Positions 45,698-56,150 are shown, numbered from the stretch's first letter. The stretch: 64,000 nucleotides of DNA from Bacteroidaceae bacterium (GCA_017427185.1 JAFRTJ010000039.1:107059-171058); one strand, 5' to 3'. Numbers and translations are program-made. Notes: a model not told the origin generated them from the letters alone.

Positions 45698-48600
45698 ATG
45701 GATATATCAAAATTTTTAGTTAAGATTTTTGGCGACAAGAAGTCGCGTGACCTTAAGGCTTATCGTCCCTTGGTGGAGGATGTACTTAAGATTTATCCCC
45801 AGATTCAGGCACTCAGCAACGATGAATTGCGTGCTCGTACCCAAGAAATCCGTCAGCAGGTGCTGGATAGTGCCAAAGAACTTCGTGCTCAGATTGATGA
45901 GCTGAAGGGCAAGATTCCTCAGACTGACATTCAGGATCGTGCTCCTATTTTTGCAGAAATCGATAAGTTGGAAAAGGATATCCTCGAGCGATTCGAAGAA
46001 GCTCTTAATGGAGTGCGTGCAGAGGTGTTTGCCATCGTCAAGAGTACAGCTGAACGTTTCGCTAAGGCAGAGAACGGCGACATCGTAGTCACTGCAAACG
46101 ATTTCGACCGCTCCCTGGCTGCTACCCATGATTTTGTGGATATCGAGGGTGACCAAGCAATTTATCATAATCGATGGGTAGCTGGTGGTAACGAGATCGT
46201 TTGGGACATGGTGCATTTCGATGTTCAGCTTTTTGGAGGTACCGTCCTTCATCAAGGCAAAATTGCTGAGATGTTCACTGGTGAAGGTAAGACTCTTACT
46301 GCTACGCTGCCTGTCTTCCTCAATGCTTTGACAGGAAACGGAGTTCACGTGGTTACTGTCAACGATTACCTCGCCAAGCGTGACTCTGAGTGGATGGGAC
46401 CCATTTATATGTTCCATGGGCTTAGCGTGGATTGTATTGACAAACACCAGCCCAACAGCGAGGCTCGTCGTGGTGCCTATGCTGCTGACATTACTTTTGG
46501 TACCAACAACGAATTTGGTTTCGATTATTTGCGTGACAATATGGCTCAGCAGCCTAGAGATTTGGTGCAGCGCTCCCATAATTATGCCATCGTGGACGAG
46601 GTTGACTCCGTTCTCATCGACGATGCCCGTACACCTTTGATTATCTCTGGTCCTGTGCCTCGTGGTGACGATCAACAGTATGAGGAGTATCAGCCACTCA
46701 TCGAGCGCTTGGTAGGCGTTCAGCGCCAGTTGGCTACCCAGTATCTGGCAGATGCAAAGAAGCTCATTTCTGAAGGACAGGAGAGTGGCGACAAGGAAAA
46801 GGTTGAACAGGGTTTCCTTTCCCTTTTCCGCAGCCACAAGGCTCTTCCCAAGAACAAACCTCTCATCAAGTTCCTTTCTGAGCCAGGCATTAAGGCAGGT
46901 ATGCTTGCCACTGAGGAGGTTTATATGGAGAACAACAACCGTCGTATGCCTGAGGCCACCGATCCTTTGTATTTCGTTGTAGACGAAAAACTCAACAGCG
47001 TGGACCTTACTGATAAAGGTAACGATTGGTTGGCCTCTCAAGTCAACGATCCTCAGTTGTTTGTATTGCCAGATATAGGTACCGTCATGTCTCAGATAGA
47101 GAGTTCTGATGCTACCGATGATGAGAAGATTGAAAAGAAGGACGAGGTGTTCAATGACTATGCTACCAAGAGTGAGCGTGTGCATACCCTGCAACAGTTG
47201 CTCAAGGCCTACACGATGTTCAACCTCAACGATGAGTATGTCATCCAGGATGGTGAGGTAAAGATTGTCGATGAGCAGACGGGTCGTATTATGGAAGGTC
47301 GCCGTTGGAGCGATGGCTTGCATCAGGCAGTCGAGGCAAAGGAGCATGTTAAGGTTCAGGCTGCTACCCAAACCTATGCTACCATTACCCTCCAGAACTA
47401 TTTCCGCATGTATCACAAACTTGCTGGTATGACTGGTACGGCTGTTACTGAGGCTGGTGAGTTCTGGGATATCTATAAGCTTGATGTCGTGGAGGTTCCC
47501 ACGAATCGTCCCGTTATCCGCAACGACATGAACGACCGTGTCTATAAGACACAGCGCGAGAAATACAAAGCTGTCATTCAAGAGATTGAACTGATGCGTA
47601 ATTCTGGCCGTCCTGTCCTCGTGGGTACCACTAGTGTGGAAATCAGTGAGATGCTGTCAAAGATGCTTCAGATGCGCAAGATTCCTCATCAGGTGCTCAA
47701 TGCCAAACTTCATCAGAAGGAGGCTGACATTGTGGCAAAAGCAGGTACCAGCACTCTCACCACCGTTATGAACGATGGGAAGGCTGAGGAGCGCATGCTG
47801 GGTACTGTCACTATCGCCACCAATATGGCTGGTCGTGGTACTGATATCAAGTTGACTCCTGAGGTTAAGGCTGCGGGTGGTCTTGCCATTATCGGTACAG
47901 AGCGTCACGAGAGTCGTCGTGTTGACCGTCAGCTGCGTGGACGTTCTGGACGTCAGGGTGACCCTGGAAGTTCCATCTTCTTCGTTTCCCTTGAGGATAA
48001 ACTTATGCGTCTCTTTGCCAGTGAGCGTATCGCCAAGGTGATGGACCGTTTAGGCTTCGAGGAGGGCGAGATGATTGAACATCCCATGATTACTCGCAGC
48101 ATCGAGAATGCGCAGAAGAAGGTAGAGGAGAATCATTTTGGTGTTCGTAAACGTCTGCTTGAGTACGACGATGTAATGAACAAGCAGCGTACCGTTATCT
48201 ATGAGAAACGTCGCCATGCTCTCATGGGAGAGCGTCTGGGCATGGATATCAGCGATATGATTTGGGATCGCGTATGCAGCATACTCGAGAACAACGACTG
48301 GGAGGGTTGTCGCGAGCGTTTCCTCGAGATCTTCTCTATGGAAGTTCCATTTACCGCAGAGGAAAAGGACACCACCAACCTCGACGAATTGGCTGAGGCT
48401 GCCTATCAGAAAGTGCTTGAGCGCTTCAAACAGAAAACTACCATCATGGCAGGTAATGCCAACAAAGTGATTAAGGTCATTTTCGAAAGTCCTCAGGGTG
48501 CTCAGTATGAGAACATCATGGTGCCAGTCATTGCGGGTAATCGTCAGTACAACATCTCTGCCAATCTGAAGGAAGCATACGAAACTGATTCCCAAAGCGT

Positions 48601-49057
48601 TGTTACAGCTTTCCATAAGGCTCTGATGCTTCACACTATCGACGATTCTTGGAAGGAGAATCTGCGATTGCTCGACGAACTGAAGCATAGTGTTCACAAT
48701 GCCAGCTATGAACAGAAAGATCCTTTGCTGATCTTCAAGCTCGAGAGTGTCAAGCTCTTTGACGACATGGTTAATACGATCAACGATCGCACCGTGAGCG
48801 TTATCATGCGTGCTATGATTCCTGAGATTCAGATTCGCGAGCAGGCACCTCAGGATGCACCAGCAGAGCGTCGTCCTCAGCTTCGTGAGGGTCGTGAGGA
48901 TCTCTCAGATCAAGCTATGCAGCAGGCAGCAGCACGCGACACACGCGATCGCCAGCCTGTTCAGCCTATGCGAGCTGAAAAGCTTCCTGGACGTAACGAT
49001 CCCTGTCCCTGTGGTTCAGGCAAGAAATTCAAGAATTGTCACGGGCGCAACCTCTAA
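45698..49057 (+). CDS. secA: Preprotein translocase ATPase SecA
   Basis: Drives preproteins through SecYEG. 1119 residues, longer than E. coli SecA (901) because of the Bacteroidota insert in NBD1 (about 330-480, with the [16 protein letters not shown] region). Landmarks: Walker [46 protein letters not shown], and the DEAD-motor signature [16 protein letters not shown]. The C-terminus is the SEC-C zinc motif [14 protein letters not shown]. Codon use is G/T-rich compared with the carbohydrate cluster. Confidence 0.98.
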   Translation: MDISKFLVKIFGDKKSRDLKAYRPLVEDVLKIYPQIQALSNDELRARTQEIRQQVLDSAKELRAQIDELKGKIPQTDIQDRAPIFAEIDKLEKDILERFEEALNGVRAEVFAIVKSTAERFAKAENGDIVVTANDFDRSLAATHDFVDIEGDQAIYHNRWVAGGNEIVWDMVHFDVQLFGGTVLHQGKIAEMFTGEGKTLTATLPVFLNALTGNGVHVVTVNDYLAKRDSEWMGPIYMFHGLSVDCIDKHQPNSEARRGAYAADITFGTNNEFGFDYLRDNMAQQPRDLVQRSHNYAIVDEVDSVLIDDARTPLIISGPVPRGDDQQYEEYQPLIERLVGVQRQLATQYLADAKKLISEGQESGDKEKVEQGFLSLFRSHKALPKNKPLIKFLSEPGIKAGMLATEEVYMENNNRRMPEATDPLYFVVDEKLNSVDLTDKGNDWLASQVNDPQLFVLPDIGTVMSQIESSDATDDEKIEKKDEVFNDYATKSERVHTLQQLLKAYTMFNLNDEYVIQDGEVKIVDEQTGRIMEGRRWSDGLHQAVEAKEHVKVQAATQTYATITLQNYFRMYHKLAGMTGTAVTEAGEFWDIYKLDVVEVPTNRPVIRNDMNDRVYKTQREKYKAVIQEIELMRNSGRPVLVGTTSVEISEMLSKMLQMRKIPHQVLNAKLHQKEADIVAKAGTSTLTTVMNDGKAEERMLGTVTIATNMAGRGTDIKLTPEVKAAGGLAIIGTERHESRRVDRQLRGRSGRQGDPGSSIFFVSLEDKLMRLFASERIAKVMDRLGFEEGEMIEHPMITRSIENAQKKVEENHFGVRKRLLEYDDVMNKQRTVIYEKRRHALMGERLGMDISDMIWDRVCSILENNDWEGCRERFLEIFSMEVPFTAEEKDTTNLDELAEAAYQKVLERFKQKTTIMAGNANKVIKVIFESPQGAQYENIMVPVIAGNRQYNISANLKEAYETDSQSVVTAFHKALMLHTIDDSWKENLRLLDELKHSVHNASYEQKDPLLIFKLESVKLFDDMVNTINDRTVSVIMRAMIPEIQIREQAPQDAPAERRPQLREGREDLSDQAMQQAAARDTRDRQPVQPMRAEKLPGRNDPCPCGSGKKFKNCHGRNL

Positions 49058-49093
49058 CGAAAGGGGTTGCTCCGTGGATTTATCTATACCAAT

Positions 49094-49537
49094 ATGAAAG
49101 CAAACCAGCAAACCATCCAGCAGATTGAGCGGACCCTACGTAAGGTGGCCGCCAAGTTCCCAGCCGACAGTGAGCCTGTGATGACAGACCTGCACATGCA
49201 GGTGATTCCCTACACAGGTGAGATTCGCACCTATGATGACGATGACGAGGAGCTCGACCGTTGTGTCATAGAGCAATGGATTCATGGTCTCGCGTCTGAG
49301 GAGTTCTATGCCGATGCAGAGAACATCATACGTCAGTGCATCAAGAACATGCGTTCCGAACTATACAAGATGTCCATCCTCCACCCCTTCTCTTATGTAT
49401 TGGTGGATGAGGAGCATGAAACGCTTTCTGACATCTATCTGATGGATGACGATCAGATTATGATCGACGGAGAGCTGTTGGCAGGTTTGGATGAGGATCT
49501 CGACAGATTCCTCCATAAACTACTTAGCGAGGAATAG
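49094..49537 (+). CDS. Conserved acidic hypothetical protein downstream of secA
   Basis: 147 residues from ATG 49094, 36 bp after secA and before a strong terminator, so probably co-transcribed. No signal peptide. The N-terminal helix (QTIQQIERTLRKVAAKFP) is followed by an acidic stretch (YDDDDEELDRCVIEQWI) and a C-terminal part rich in Asp/Glu (DDDQIMIDGELLAGLDEDLDRFLHKLL). No known domain is recognised. The position suggests a cytoplasmic function, perhaps linked to secretion, but nothing proves this. Confidence 0.75.
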   Translation: MKANQQTIQQIERTLRKVAAKFPADSEPVMTDLHMQVIPYTGEIRTYDDDDEELDRCVIEQWIHGLASEEFYADAENIIRQCIKNMRSELYKMSILHPFSYVLVDEEHETLSDIYLMDDDQIMIDGELLAGLDEDLDRFLHKLLSEE

Positions 49538-49584
49538 TATTTTATTCCCGCTCTCCATTGTCTTGAGCTAAAATACTCTTGATA

Positions 49585-49620
49585 AAAAGGAAGGCTTCTC
49601 TCTTGAAGCCCTCCTTTTCT
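49585..49620. terminator. Bidirectional terminator between convergent genes
   Basis: AAAAGGAAGGCTTC (49585-49598) pairs with GAAGCCCTCCTTTT (49605-49618) with one mismatch and a 6-nt loop. The A and T flanks serve both the secA operon and the endonuclease gene. Confidence 0.85.
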
Positions 49621-49664
49621 GTTTGCTCAAATACGAGGAAAGAGTTCTTCTTTTCCTCCCATCT

Positions 49665-51545
49665 TTATGATGCTCTTCCCAGAATAATGTCTACTAAAGG
49701 TCCTATGTCCTCACTGTTGACCTTACCATCGTCATTCACGTCAGCGCTTCCATTGGTGTCGGTCGTATTGCCAAGTAAGATATCAACCAGCCGCGTCAGG
49801 TCCTCCACGCTTACCTCGTCGTCACCATTGATGTCACCCTTTAGCGTGGATGCTGTGGTATTGGGAATGTTTACCTCGTCCAGGAAGAAACGGTTGTTAG
49901 ACGTGTCAGATTCAAAGGTGATTTTTACTTCGTCAGCTGTGCCTGTTATGTTGATGCTGTATTCCGTCCACTTCCCTTTTACGAGGGTGACGGATGATGA
50001 TGATAGCTTACAGCCTGTGCCTGTGATGTTCAGGGTTGTCCCCTCGTCCTTCCCATTCCATGCTGCAGCCTTGAAGTGGAGAGTCTCTGTCTTGCCATTT
50101 AGGCCCTTGATGGTTGGGGTAGTGGCAGAACCCTTTGAACTGGTGGTTCCTAGTCTTATGCATTTACTTGCTTCGAATCCTTTGATGAATTTCCAACCAG
50201 CGTTGTCTGTGTATGTATCAGGCTTGCTTTCAATTGATGTGGAGGCAATACTTCCGCTCCAGTTCTTATCGTTTCCTCCCAATCCGTTGCATTTGTCAAA
50301 TGTTTCTGCAAAGTAGTATTTCCCTACAGGTTGCTGCTTGCTGACGGTAAGCACGTACGAGGCACTTCCGCTCTGATAGTTGGAATTGCCTGCGAAAGAG
50401 GCTGTGATGGTAGTGGTGCCTGTGGCAAGGATGCTGACGTTTCCGCTTGCGTTGATGGTGGCAACGTTTTGGTTTGACGAGGAATAGGTGATGGGAGCTA
50501 CGTTGTTGGGATTCTTCAGCGTGGGAGCATTATAGTTTGCGCCCAAAATGGCTGTTGCAGTAGTGCTGGAGTATGCAAGACCGCAAGCCGTTGGATCGTC
50601 TGGAGTTCCGCCACTGCTTCCGTTTCCATAGGGGTTCGTATAGTTGGCGTAATCAAAAGAAGTGGCCGTATTTTTGCCCCAAATCAAGTCCTCCAAACCT
50701 GGGTAATCTACGAAGGGATTGCGGTTCTTTTGGAACGTATAGACAGCGTTGTTGCGTTTGATTTCCTTCTCGCTCACAGGGTCATTCTTTGCCCACTCCA
50801 TCAGCATTGTCAGGTACCAGCCTTGGAAGGGCTTGTATTCATCATTTTGGAAGATTTCTACAGTTGCATTTCCTTTCGTTGACCTGAAACTGGATGCCGC
50901 GGTAGCTTGGTAGGCTGTCACCATATAGAAGTAGATACGCGCGAAGTCACCCTTGTACTCATCGTTTGGCTCAAATACTTTCTCGCCGCTTTTTCCGTTT
51001 ACTGAGCTAGTACCGAATTTACTGAACATGTTTTTCGAGCATTTATTCTCATCTATCTTCGTTACCTTGTAAAAGATATAGCTGTCGCGGGTGTTGTTGA
51101 TATATCCATCGACAGGAACCACATGGAAAAGATCTGATACCATGGGAGAACTTCCTCCAAACCAACTCTGAGGTACAGAATGCTCGCGGTTGTAGCTGTC
51201 ACCCTCCCCGCTGTAATTGGCACCTTGGGCATTTCCCCCTGGTGTGTATTTGGTCACGTTGGAGTACATGTCCCAAATGTAACCCTGTGCTGTCACGTCA
51301 GTTGTCTTGTAAGCATTCCATAGACCGTCGTACGAGGGTGTGCTCATGACCTCGCCCAGCGCATTCTTTCTTCCGTTGGGATTGATCAGTTCATACATCT
51401 TCGTTTTCAACGCACTGCCTTTCAAACCGTTGGCTCCAGCATAAAACTCGAGTACTTTGGCATTCGTGGGGCCATCGGTTGCCCAGCTGATAGTGCAAAC
51501 CAGCGTCAGCAGCAATCCTATGAGATATAATTTTCTACGTGTCAT
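49665..51545 (-). CDS. Secreted endonuclease I-family protein with Ig-like and dockerin modules
   Basis: 626 residues from ATG 51545. Signal peptide (about 1-23), then an endonuclease I domain (about 25-290) with the beta-beta-alpha-metal pattern NREHSVPQSWFGG, MVSDLFHVVPVDGYINNTR and NPFVDYPGLEDLIWG. After a Gly/Ser linker come a BIG2-type Ig-like domain (about 325-410, ITYSSSNQNVATINASG), a beta-sandwich similar to carbohydrate-binding modules (about 420-565), and two dockerin-type calcium loops at the C-terminus (GDINGDDEVSVEDL and ADVNDDGKVNSEDI). It likely degrades extracellular DNA at the cell surface. Dockerin repeats here need not imply a cellulosome. Confidence 0.85.
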   Translation of the reverse strand: MTRRKLYLIGLLLTLVCTISWATDGPTNAKVLEFYAGANGLKGSALKTKMYELINPNGRKNALGEVMSTPSYDGLWNAYKTTDVTAQGYIWDMYSNVTKYTPGGNAQGANYSGEGDSYNREHSVPQSWFGGSSPMVSDLFHVVPVDGYINNTRDSYIFYKVTKIDENKCSKNMFSKFGTSSVNGKSGEKVFEPNDEYKGDFARIYFYMVTAYQATAASSFRSTKGNATVEIFQNDEYKPFQGWYLTMLMEWAKNDPVSEKEIKRNNAVYTFQKNRNPFVDYPGLEDLIWGKNTATSFDYANYTNPYGNGSSGGTPDDPTACGLAYSSTTATAILGANYNAPTLKNPNNVAPITYSSSNQNVATINASGNVSILATGTTTITASFAGNSNYQSGSASYVLTVSKQQPVGKYYFAETFDKCNGLGGNDKNWSGSIASTSIESKPDTYTDNAGWKFIKGFEASKCIRLGTTSSKGSATTPTIKGLNGKTETLHFKAAAWNGKDEGTTLNITGTGCKLSSSSVTLVKGKWTEYSINITGTADEVKITFESDTSNNRFFLDEVNIPNTTASTLKGDINGDDEVSVEDLTRLVDILLGNTTDTNGSADVNDDGKVNSEDIGPLVDIILGRAS

Positions 51546-51750
51546 TTCTTGCAATGGATTATGTTTCGTGTTTTAGGTCACAAAGTTACAAAAATATCGC
51601 CATACTTCCAAGCATTCCCATCAGAAAATAGAAAATCTTGTGTTTGTGGAGTTGATGTATAGGTGACTTGGCAATAGCAGTGGAATGGGGCAGTTGCTTG
51701 AGATTTCCAGCAAAAACTTTTGAAAACTATTGGATAATTAAAAAAAATCG

Positions 51751-51758
51751 TAACTTTG
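51751..51758 (+). promoter_or_regulatory. Putative -7 box of the six-gene exported-enzyme operon
   Basis: TAACTTTG, about 51 bp before the first ATG at 51810. The -33 box is not clear. Confidence 0.4.
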
Positions 51759-51809
51759 CATACGATTATAGAAGAACAAGGAAAAGTAACAAGATAAATA
51801 ATAAGGTAT

Positions 51810-53222
51810 ATGCACATGCGTCACATGTTTATAAAAGTATGGAACAGAAGAAAAAGCCTCTTCTGCATCTTTGCCATTCTCTCCTGCATGATGGTTGGTA
51901 TGCCGACTCAAGGAGCGAGAAGGATTAAGGCCAAAGCTGAGGCTGTCGCTCAGGAACCTGTTTCCGACAACACGAAAGGTTTCTACAAGGACCTTTTTGT
52001 GGATGGAGGCATCAATGTGTCCTCGCGCGACTATCTGCCCTCTGCACGTTTCATGCAACTCCAGTGGGAGTCGTTTCTCTGCACAGCACAGAAGGGGCGC
52101 GACACAACCACTTACAGCGCTATCGACACCCTCATGCAGCGCCAGTTCATTGTGGGCAATCCTCTCGACGAGAATGGCGCCTTGCTCTTCCCTGATGGAC
52201 AGCCTCGTTTCCGCATGGTTTTCATGAATGGTGGAGCAGCCGCCAGACACGGACGCTCGCTGGGCGAGGATGGACGCAACCGCTATCGCGAATATGTTCG
52301 CAATGGAGGGAGTTACGTGGGCGACTGCGCTGGTATGTTCCTGGGAAGTCGAGCTGTCAAGGGAGATTCTGCGTTGAAGTATCTCGATGCCTATCTGGGC
52401 ATCTGGCCAGGCTTGACCATCAGCACTGGACTCGAGACCTCCCAAACCAACCTGACCATCGAGGAAAATGCGCCTCTGCTTCGATTTTATGACTTTGGAG
52501 GAGATCATCAGGTGGACAGCGTATACCATAATGGAGGCGGATTTGCCGTGACGGATACCCTGTGGCCAGAAGGAACGGAGATTCTGGCGCGCTACGAGGT
52601 GACAGGCAGGGATTTGAAGCTCAAGCGGGATATTCAAGGGCTACCTGCCATCTGGGCTTACAAGGCAGATGACCACACAGGTCGTGTCCTCCTTTGCGGC
52701 TCCCACCCTGAGTTTGTGGGAAGTGGCGAGAAACTGGATCTGATGCTTTCGATGGTGAAATATGCGATGGAGGGTACCGTTGCTCCACGCCTGAAGGGAG
52801 TTCTCCTGAATGGACAGAAGCGTGAGATGTACAGGAAGACTTGCGACAACGATCCTGACTTCACAGCTATTGGAGACCGTCAGTACCACCATTTCACAGT
52901 GGATGTGCCCCATGATGCAGACACTCTTAGGATTATTCTGAAGCCTAAGCCTGGTACCGTGAATTTCGACCTTTTCCTGCTGGCACAGCCAAATGAGTAT
53001 GCCTATCTCGAGACTGCCACATACAAGCATGCTGGTGCAGGATGCGACAAGACGCTCATCATCCCCAATCCTCCAGCAGGCCGTCTCTTCGTCTCTGTCT
53101 TTTGCAACACGACGGTGGAGTCCACTCAGACGCCCTATGGCACCCAGTACAGCGAACGCCTGGATGTCCTGAACGGAGTTCCCTACAGTATCCAGGCAGA
53201 ATGGAATCTCAAGGGAAAATAG
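51810..53222 (+). CDS. Exported glutamine-amidotransferase-like protein (BPL_N-type)
   Basis: 470 residues. An N-terminal export signal (about 15-36) is followed by a class I amidotransferase-like fold: the FVDGGINVSSRDYLPSARFMQLQW region, MVFMNGGAAARHG, and the nucleophile elbow GSYVGDCAGMFLGS (Cys173). The His-Glu pair is in LLCGSHPEFVG (about 290). A C-terminal beta-sandwich resembling peptidase pre-C domains follows (VPHDADTLRIILKPKPGTVNFDLFL). Related proteins carry the biotin-ligase N-terminal (BPL_N) annotation. The substrate is unknown. Several in-frame ATGs exist at the start (51810, 51816, 51825). Confidence 0.75.
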   Translation: MHMRHMFIKVWNRRKSLFCIFAILSCMMVGMPTQGARRIKAKAEAVAQEPVSDNTKGFYKDLFVDGGINVSSRDYLPSARFMQLQWESFLCTAQKGRDTTTYSAIDTLMQRQFIVGNPLDENGALLFPDGQPRFRMVFMNGGAAARHGRSLGEDGRNRYREYVRNGGSYVGDCAGMFLGSRAVKGDSALKYLDAYLGIWPGLTISTGLETSQTNLTIEENAPLLRFYDFGGDHQVDSVYHNGGGFAVTDTLWPEGTEILARYEVTGRDLKLKRDIQGLPAIWAYKADDHTGRVLLCGSHPEFVGSGEKLDLMLSMVKYAMEGTVAPRLKGVLLNGQKREMYRKTCDNDPDFTAIGDRQYHHFTVDVPHDADTLRIILKPKPGTVNFDLFLLAQPNEYAYLETATYKHAGAGCDKTLIIPNPPAGRLFVSVFCNTTVESTQTPYGTQYSERLDVLNGVPYSIQAEWNLKGK

Positions 53223-53268
53223 AGATGATTTGATAGTGGGCAGCATAGAAAACCAAAAGAAAAAGACT

Positions 53269-54066
53269 ATGAGACGAACAAATGCAGTATTGGCGAGGTT
53301 GATTATTGTCTCCCTTTCAATCATTTGCTTCTTCCTGCTTAAACGCTGCATCAATAAGGACAGGACTTTACCAGTCAGTCCTACTGAGGACACGAGCCAG
53401 TTCGTGACACTTACGGATGTCGTCCCTGATGCCATTTTGGAGATACGATACTTCAGCACGTACAACTTCGTGGGGCAGCGTATCGATGGCTATCTCGAGC
53501 CTACAGCCCTGCTTACCAAGGTGGCTGCTGACAGTTTGAAGGCTGTGAGCGACGACGTGATGAAGCTGGGTTACCGCTTGAAAATCTACGATGCCTACCG
53601 TCCACAAAAGGGTGTGGATCATTTCGTGCGCTGGTCGAAGGATGTGCCTGACACGCTCATGAAGCTCTATTTCTATCCTGATTTGGACAAATCTGTTCTT
53701 TTCGAACAGGAATACATTATGGAAAGGAGCGGCCATACACGTGGTTCTACCGTCGACCTGACACTTTTCGACATGAATACGGAAAAGGAACTCGATATGG
53801 GTGGCACCTTCGACTGGTTTGGACCTGAGAGCCATCCTGACTTCTGCGGAAATCCTGATACGGAGGAATATACGGGTGACAACCAGAAAAGTCCTATGGG
53901 ACGTTCCATTACTCCAGAGCAGTTCCAGCATCGCATGATACTTCGTCAGGCTATGCTCCGTCACGGATTCAGGGCCATCGAATCTGAATGGTGGCATTTT
54001 ACGCTCAAGAATGAGCCTTTCCCTGATACTTATTTTACTTTCCCTGTCAAACAAATAATGAACTGA
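53269..54066 (+). CDS. D-alanyl-D-alanine dipeptidase (VanX-like, M15D)
   Basis: 265 residues from ATG 53269, with an N-terminal hydrophobic signal (LIIVSLSIICFFLL) before KRC, possibly a lipoprotein. VanX-family zinc motifs: SGHTRGSTVD (His156, Asp163) and ESEWWHF (Glu240, His243); substrate Arg region YDAYRPQ. It should cleave D-Ala-D-Ala in the periplasm, recycling or trimming cell-wall material. No van resistance genes are nearby, so this is a housekeeping-type copy. It is one base from the next gene. Confidence 0.9.
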   Translation: MRRTNAVLARLIIVSLSIICFFLLKRCINKDRTLPVSPTEDTSQFVTLTDVVPDAILEIRYFSTYNFVGQRIDGYLEPTALLTKVAADSLKAVSDDVMKLGYRLKIYDAYRPQKGVDHFVRWSKDVPDTLMKLYFYPDLDKSVLFEQEYIMERSGHTRGSTVDLTLFDMNTEKELDMGGTFDWFGPESHPDFCGNPDTEEYTGDNQKSPMGRSITPEQFQHRMILRQAMLRHGFRAIESEWWHFTLKNEPFPDTYFTFPVKQIMN

Positions 54067-54067
54067 A

Positions 54068-55330
54068 ATGAAACAACACAAACTTTGGAAACTCCTTATC
54101 CTCGTCCTCTGTGGTTACCTTACCGCCTGTACTGATTACGATCTGCCTGATCCCCAACCGCAAGAGGAGCACACAGAGGCCGTGTGGGCACTTATCGATA
54201 TATGCAACAAGAACGCTGAGGTGAAAGGATTGCTGGAGCACGCTATCCGCCAGGCGGCTGAGATAAATCCAGATAGACGCTATAATCCTGCTCAATCGCT
54301 TACGGAATTCTATGACTTCGTGGATTGGAACATTCGCCAGCTCCCTTGGGACGTGATGATTCATAAGGCTCCCCACTCCTACGGACAGTCCCTCTATGGA
54401 CGTACTGACCAGGGTATAGGATACTTCTGGTTCATTGTCGACCAGCCGTTGGAAGAGTTGAAGGGACGTGGCTTCTACTATCCCACAGTGGAGTTCGTCG
54501 AGCCTTTCTCCTCGTGGCTCACCACCTATGCACAATCGTGGGGAGAATGGCTCTCGAGTGAGGAAAGCTGGAACGATGGATATTATAGGATGGTGGCTGA
54601 CGATCCTGACTGGGGACTCACCTATGGCTGGTATGGAAAGGGGAATCAATGGCACACCTACAACGAGTTCTTCGCCCGCGAGCTTGCTTCTCCTGACATG
54701 AGGCCGATAGCTGAGGCAGATGTAGTGTCACCAGTTGATTCGTGGCCAAAGACCACATTCGCCATCGACGACAACAACCAGCTCGAGTACCCATCTGACC
54801 TGCAGATCAAGACAGCAAAACTTTCCGACATAGGCCAGCTTATTGGCGAGGATTCGAAGTACAAGGATGCTTTTGCTGGCGGAACGCTGACTCATACGTT
54901 CCTCGACGTGAACGACTACCACCGCTATCATGCGCCTGTGGATGGCACATTGCGTGAGTTGCGCAAGATTCCAGGCGTGGCAGCAGGTGGAGGATACACG
55001 CTTTGGGACGATGAGGAGAAGCTCTACTACTATTCCAACGATATGGGATTCCAGATGGTGGAGACTCGCTCGTGTGCCATCATCGAGAACGAGGAGTATG
55101 GCCTAGTAGCCATGTTGCCGGTCGGTATGTCGCAGATCTGCTCGTGCAACTGGATTCCTTCGCTCCATGTGGGACAAACTCTCCATCGAGGCGACGAGAT
55201 GGGGTATTTCCTTTTTGGAGGCTCAGACGTCGTGCTGATCTTTCAGCGTGGTGTGGAAGTTGAATTGCTTCATATGGGCGAACACCTGCTGATGGGTGAG
55301 GCTTATGCAGACTTAAAGAAGAATGAATGA
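54068..55330 (+). CDS. Exported phosphatidylserine-decarboxylase-like lipoprotein (PsiD-type)
   Basis: 420 residues with lipoprotein signal LVLCGYLTAC. The N-terminal PSDC-like region (about 45-200) includes ESWNDGYYRMVADDPDWGLTYGWYG. The PSD domain has YNEFFARELASPDMRP, DVNDYHRYHAPVDGTL (catalytic His) and, near the C-terminus, FGGSDVVLIF, whose Gly-Ser pair (Ser386) corresponds to the self-cleaving site that makes the pyruvoyl cofactor. Ordinary bacterial Psd sits on the cytoplasmic face; a lipid-anchored exported form is unusual. PsiD relatives decarboxylate amino acids such as tryptophan; the substrate here is unknown. Confidence 0.83.
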   Translation: MKQHKLWKLLILVLCGYLTACTDYDLPDPQPQEEHTEAVWALIDICNKNAEVKGLLEHAIRQAAEINPDRRYNPAQSLTEFYDFVDWNIRQLPWDVMIHKAPHSYGQSLYGRTDQGIGYFWFIVDQPLEELKGRGFYYPTVEFVEPFSSWLTTYAQSWGEWLSSEESWNDGYYRMVADDPDWGLTYGWYGKGNQWHTYNEFFARELASPDMRPIAEADVVSPVDSWPKTTFAIDDNNQLEYPSDLQIKTAKLSDIGQLIGEDSKYKDAFAGGTLTHTFLDVNDYHRYHAPVDGTLRELRKIPGVAAGGGYTLWDDEEKLYYYSNDMGFQMVETRSCAIIENEEYGLVAMLPVGMSQICSCNWIPSLHVGQTLHRGDEMGYFLFGGSDVVLIFQRGVEVELLHMGEHLLMGEAYADLKKNE

Positions 55331-55331
55331 T

Positions 55332-56150
55332 ATGAGAAAGACGGGATTATGGATGATGTGGGCCATCGCGACGTGTTGTGTCGCAGGTTTCAACGTGTCG
55401 AGTTGCAAGGAAGAACGTGTTGAAATCCTCCCTGTGTCTGGTGTGTTGGATGAAAAGCTTCCCAACGATACAGCTCCAGCGGTTGTTTACGAGGCGATCC
55501 ATCGTGCCTTCATCGACCGTTTCGAGAATGTTCTCGACGACAGAGAGAATCATGTCAGCGTGTGGAGTCTGGTAAACTGCAATCCGGATGTTTCTTCTGA
55601 AGGATTCGGCATCATTGTTACCAAGGACAAAGAGTCGACCAAGCTGCCTGACCTCCATCACGGAAAGAATCCTGCTGCACGATATGATGCCCAGGAGGAC
55701 GTCCTTTGGCTTTCCTGTGGGGATATGGAAGGGACAGGAGTGCTGGTGGAGCGGCTCCATAAGTTCCGCTTCAGCGACGACAATTCGGCTCACATCGTCT
55801 CCTCCCTGGACCCCTATGATGTGCAGCAGGCTCTCCTGGAACGGCTGGGCTACAGCATCAATGGGGAGCGCATCACGTTCTATGATGGCGAGCAGGAGCT
55901 GTGTGTCTCTACCAACCATACAACGGATATGGGAGGCTTCGATGAGGAGAATCCTGTTTGGATAGGAGAGCAAATCAGGTATGACCTGACAGGCGAGAGC
56001 CTTTCTGTTCATGTGACACCTGGCGTGAAATTCACGACGGGGCTTGTTCTCACATACGATGATATGCCTACACTTTCCGCCAGCGTAACTCTCAAGGATG
56101 ACGGATCCTTTGCCCTTGGAGAGCTGGAAGTCTTAGAAGACGCGAATTAA
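55332..56150 (+). CDS. Hypothetical lipoprotein with a repeat array in its signal-peptide codons
   Basis: 272 residues from ATG 55332; an ATG at 55323 overlaps the previous gene by 8 bp and is also possible. The lipoprotein signal is IATCCVAGFNVSSC. The mature part shows no recognised domain; it has DVLWLSCGDMEGTGVLVERLHKF and YDVQQALLERLGYSINGERITFYDG, suggesting an alpha/beta core, and a C-terminal beta region. Array 3 (three 22-bp-spaced cores) encodes the end of the signal and the lipobox. The stop overlaps the thioredoxin ATG by one base. Confidence 0.72.
   Translation: MRKTGLWMMWAIATCCVAGFNVSSCKEERVEILPVSGVLDEKLPNDTAPAVVYEAIHRAFIDRFENVLDDRENHVSVWSLVNCNPDVSSEGFGIIVTKDKESTKLPDLHHGKNPAARYDAQEDVLWLSCGDMEGTGVLVERLHKFRFSDDNSAHIVSSLDPYDVQQALLERLGYSINGERITFYDGEQELCVSTNHTTDMGGFDEENPVWIGEQIRYDLTGESLSVHVTPGVKFTTGLVLTYDDMPTLSASVTLKDDGSFALGELEVLEDAN
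55369..55422. repeat. 22-bp-period repeat array 3 (three units, inside a CDS)
   Basis: CGACGTGTTG at 55369, CAACGTGTCG at 55391 and GAACGTGTTG at 55413, exactly 22 bp apart. It lies within codons for the signal peptide and lipobox of the gene at 55332. Because 22 is not a multiple of three, each unit is read in a different frame. Confidence 0.75.

Noticed and set aside
45716..47581. A 621-codon open frame antisense to secA
   Set aside because: It mirrors secA codons, has no family features, and secA is unmistakable on the plus strand.
49665..51545. Cellulosome membership inferred from dockerin repeats
   Set aside because: No cohesin or scaffoldin is visible, and dockerin-like calcium loops are common in non-cellulosomal Bacteroidota secreted proteins.
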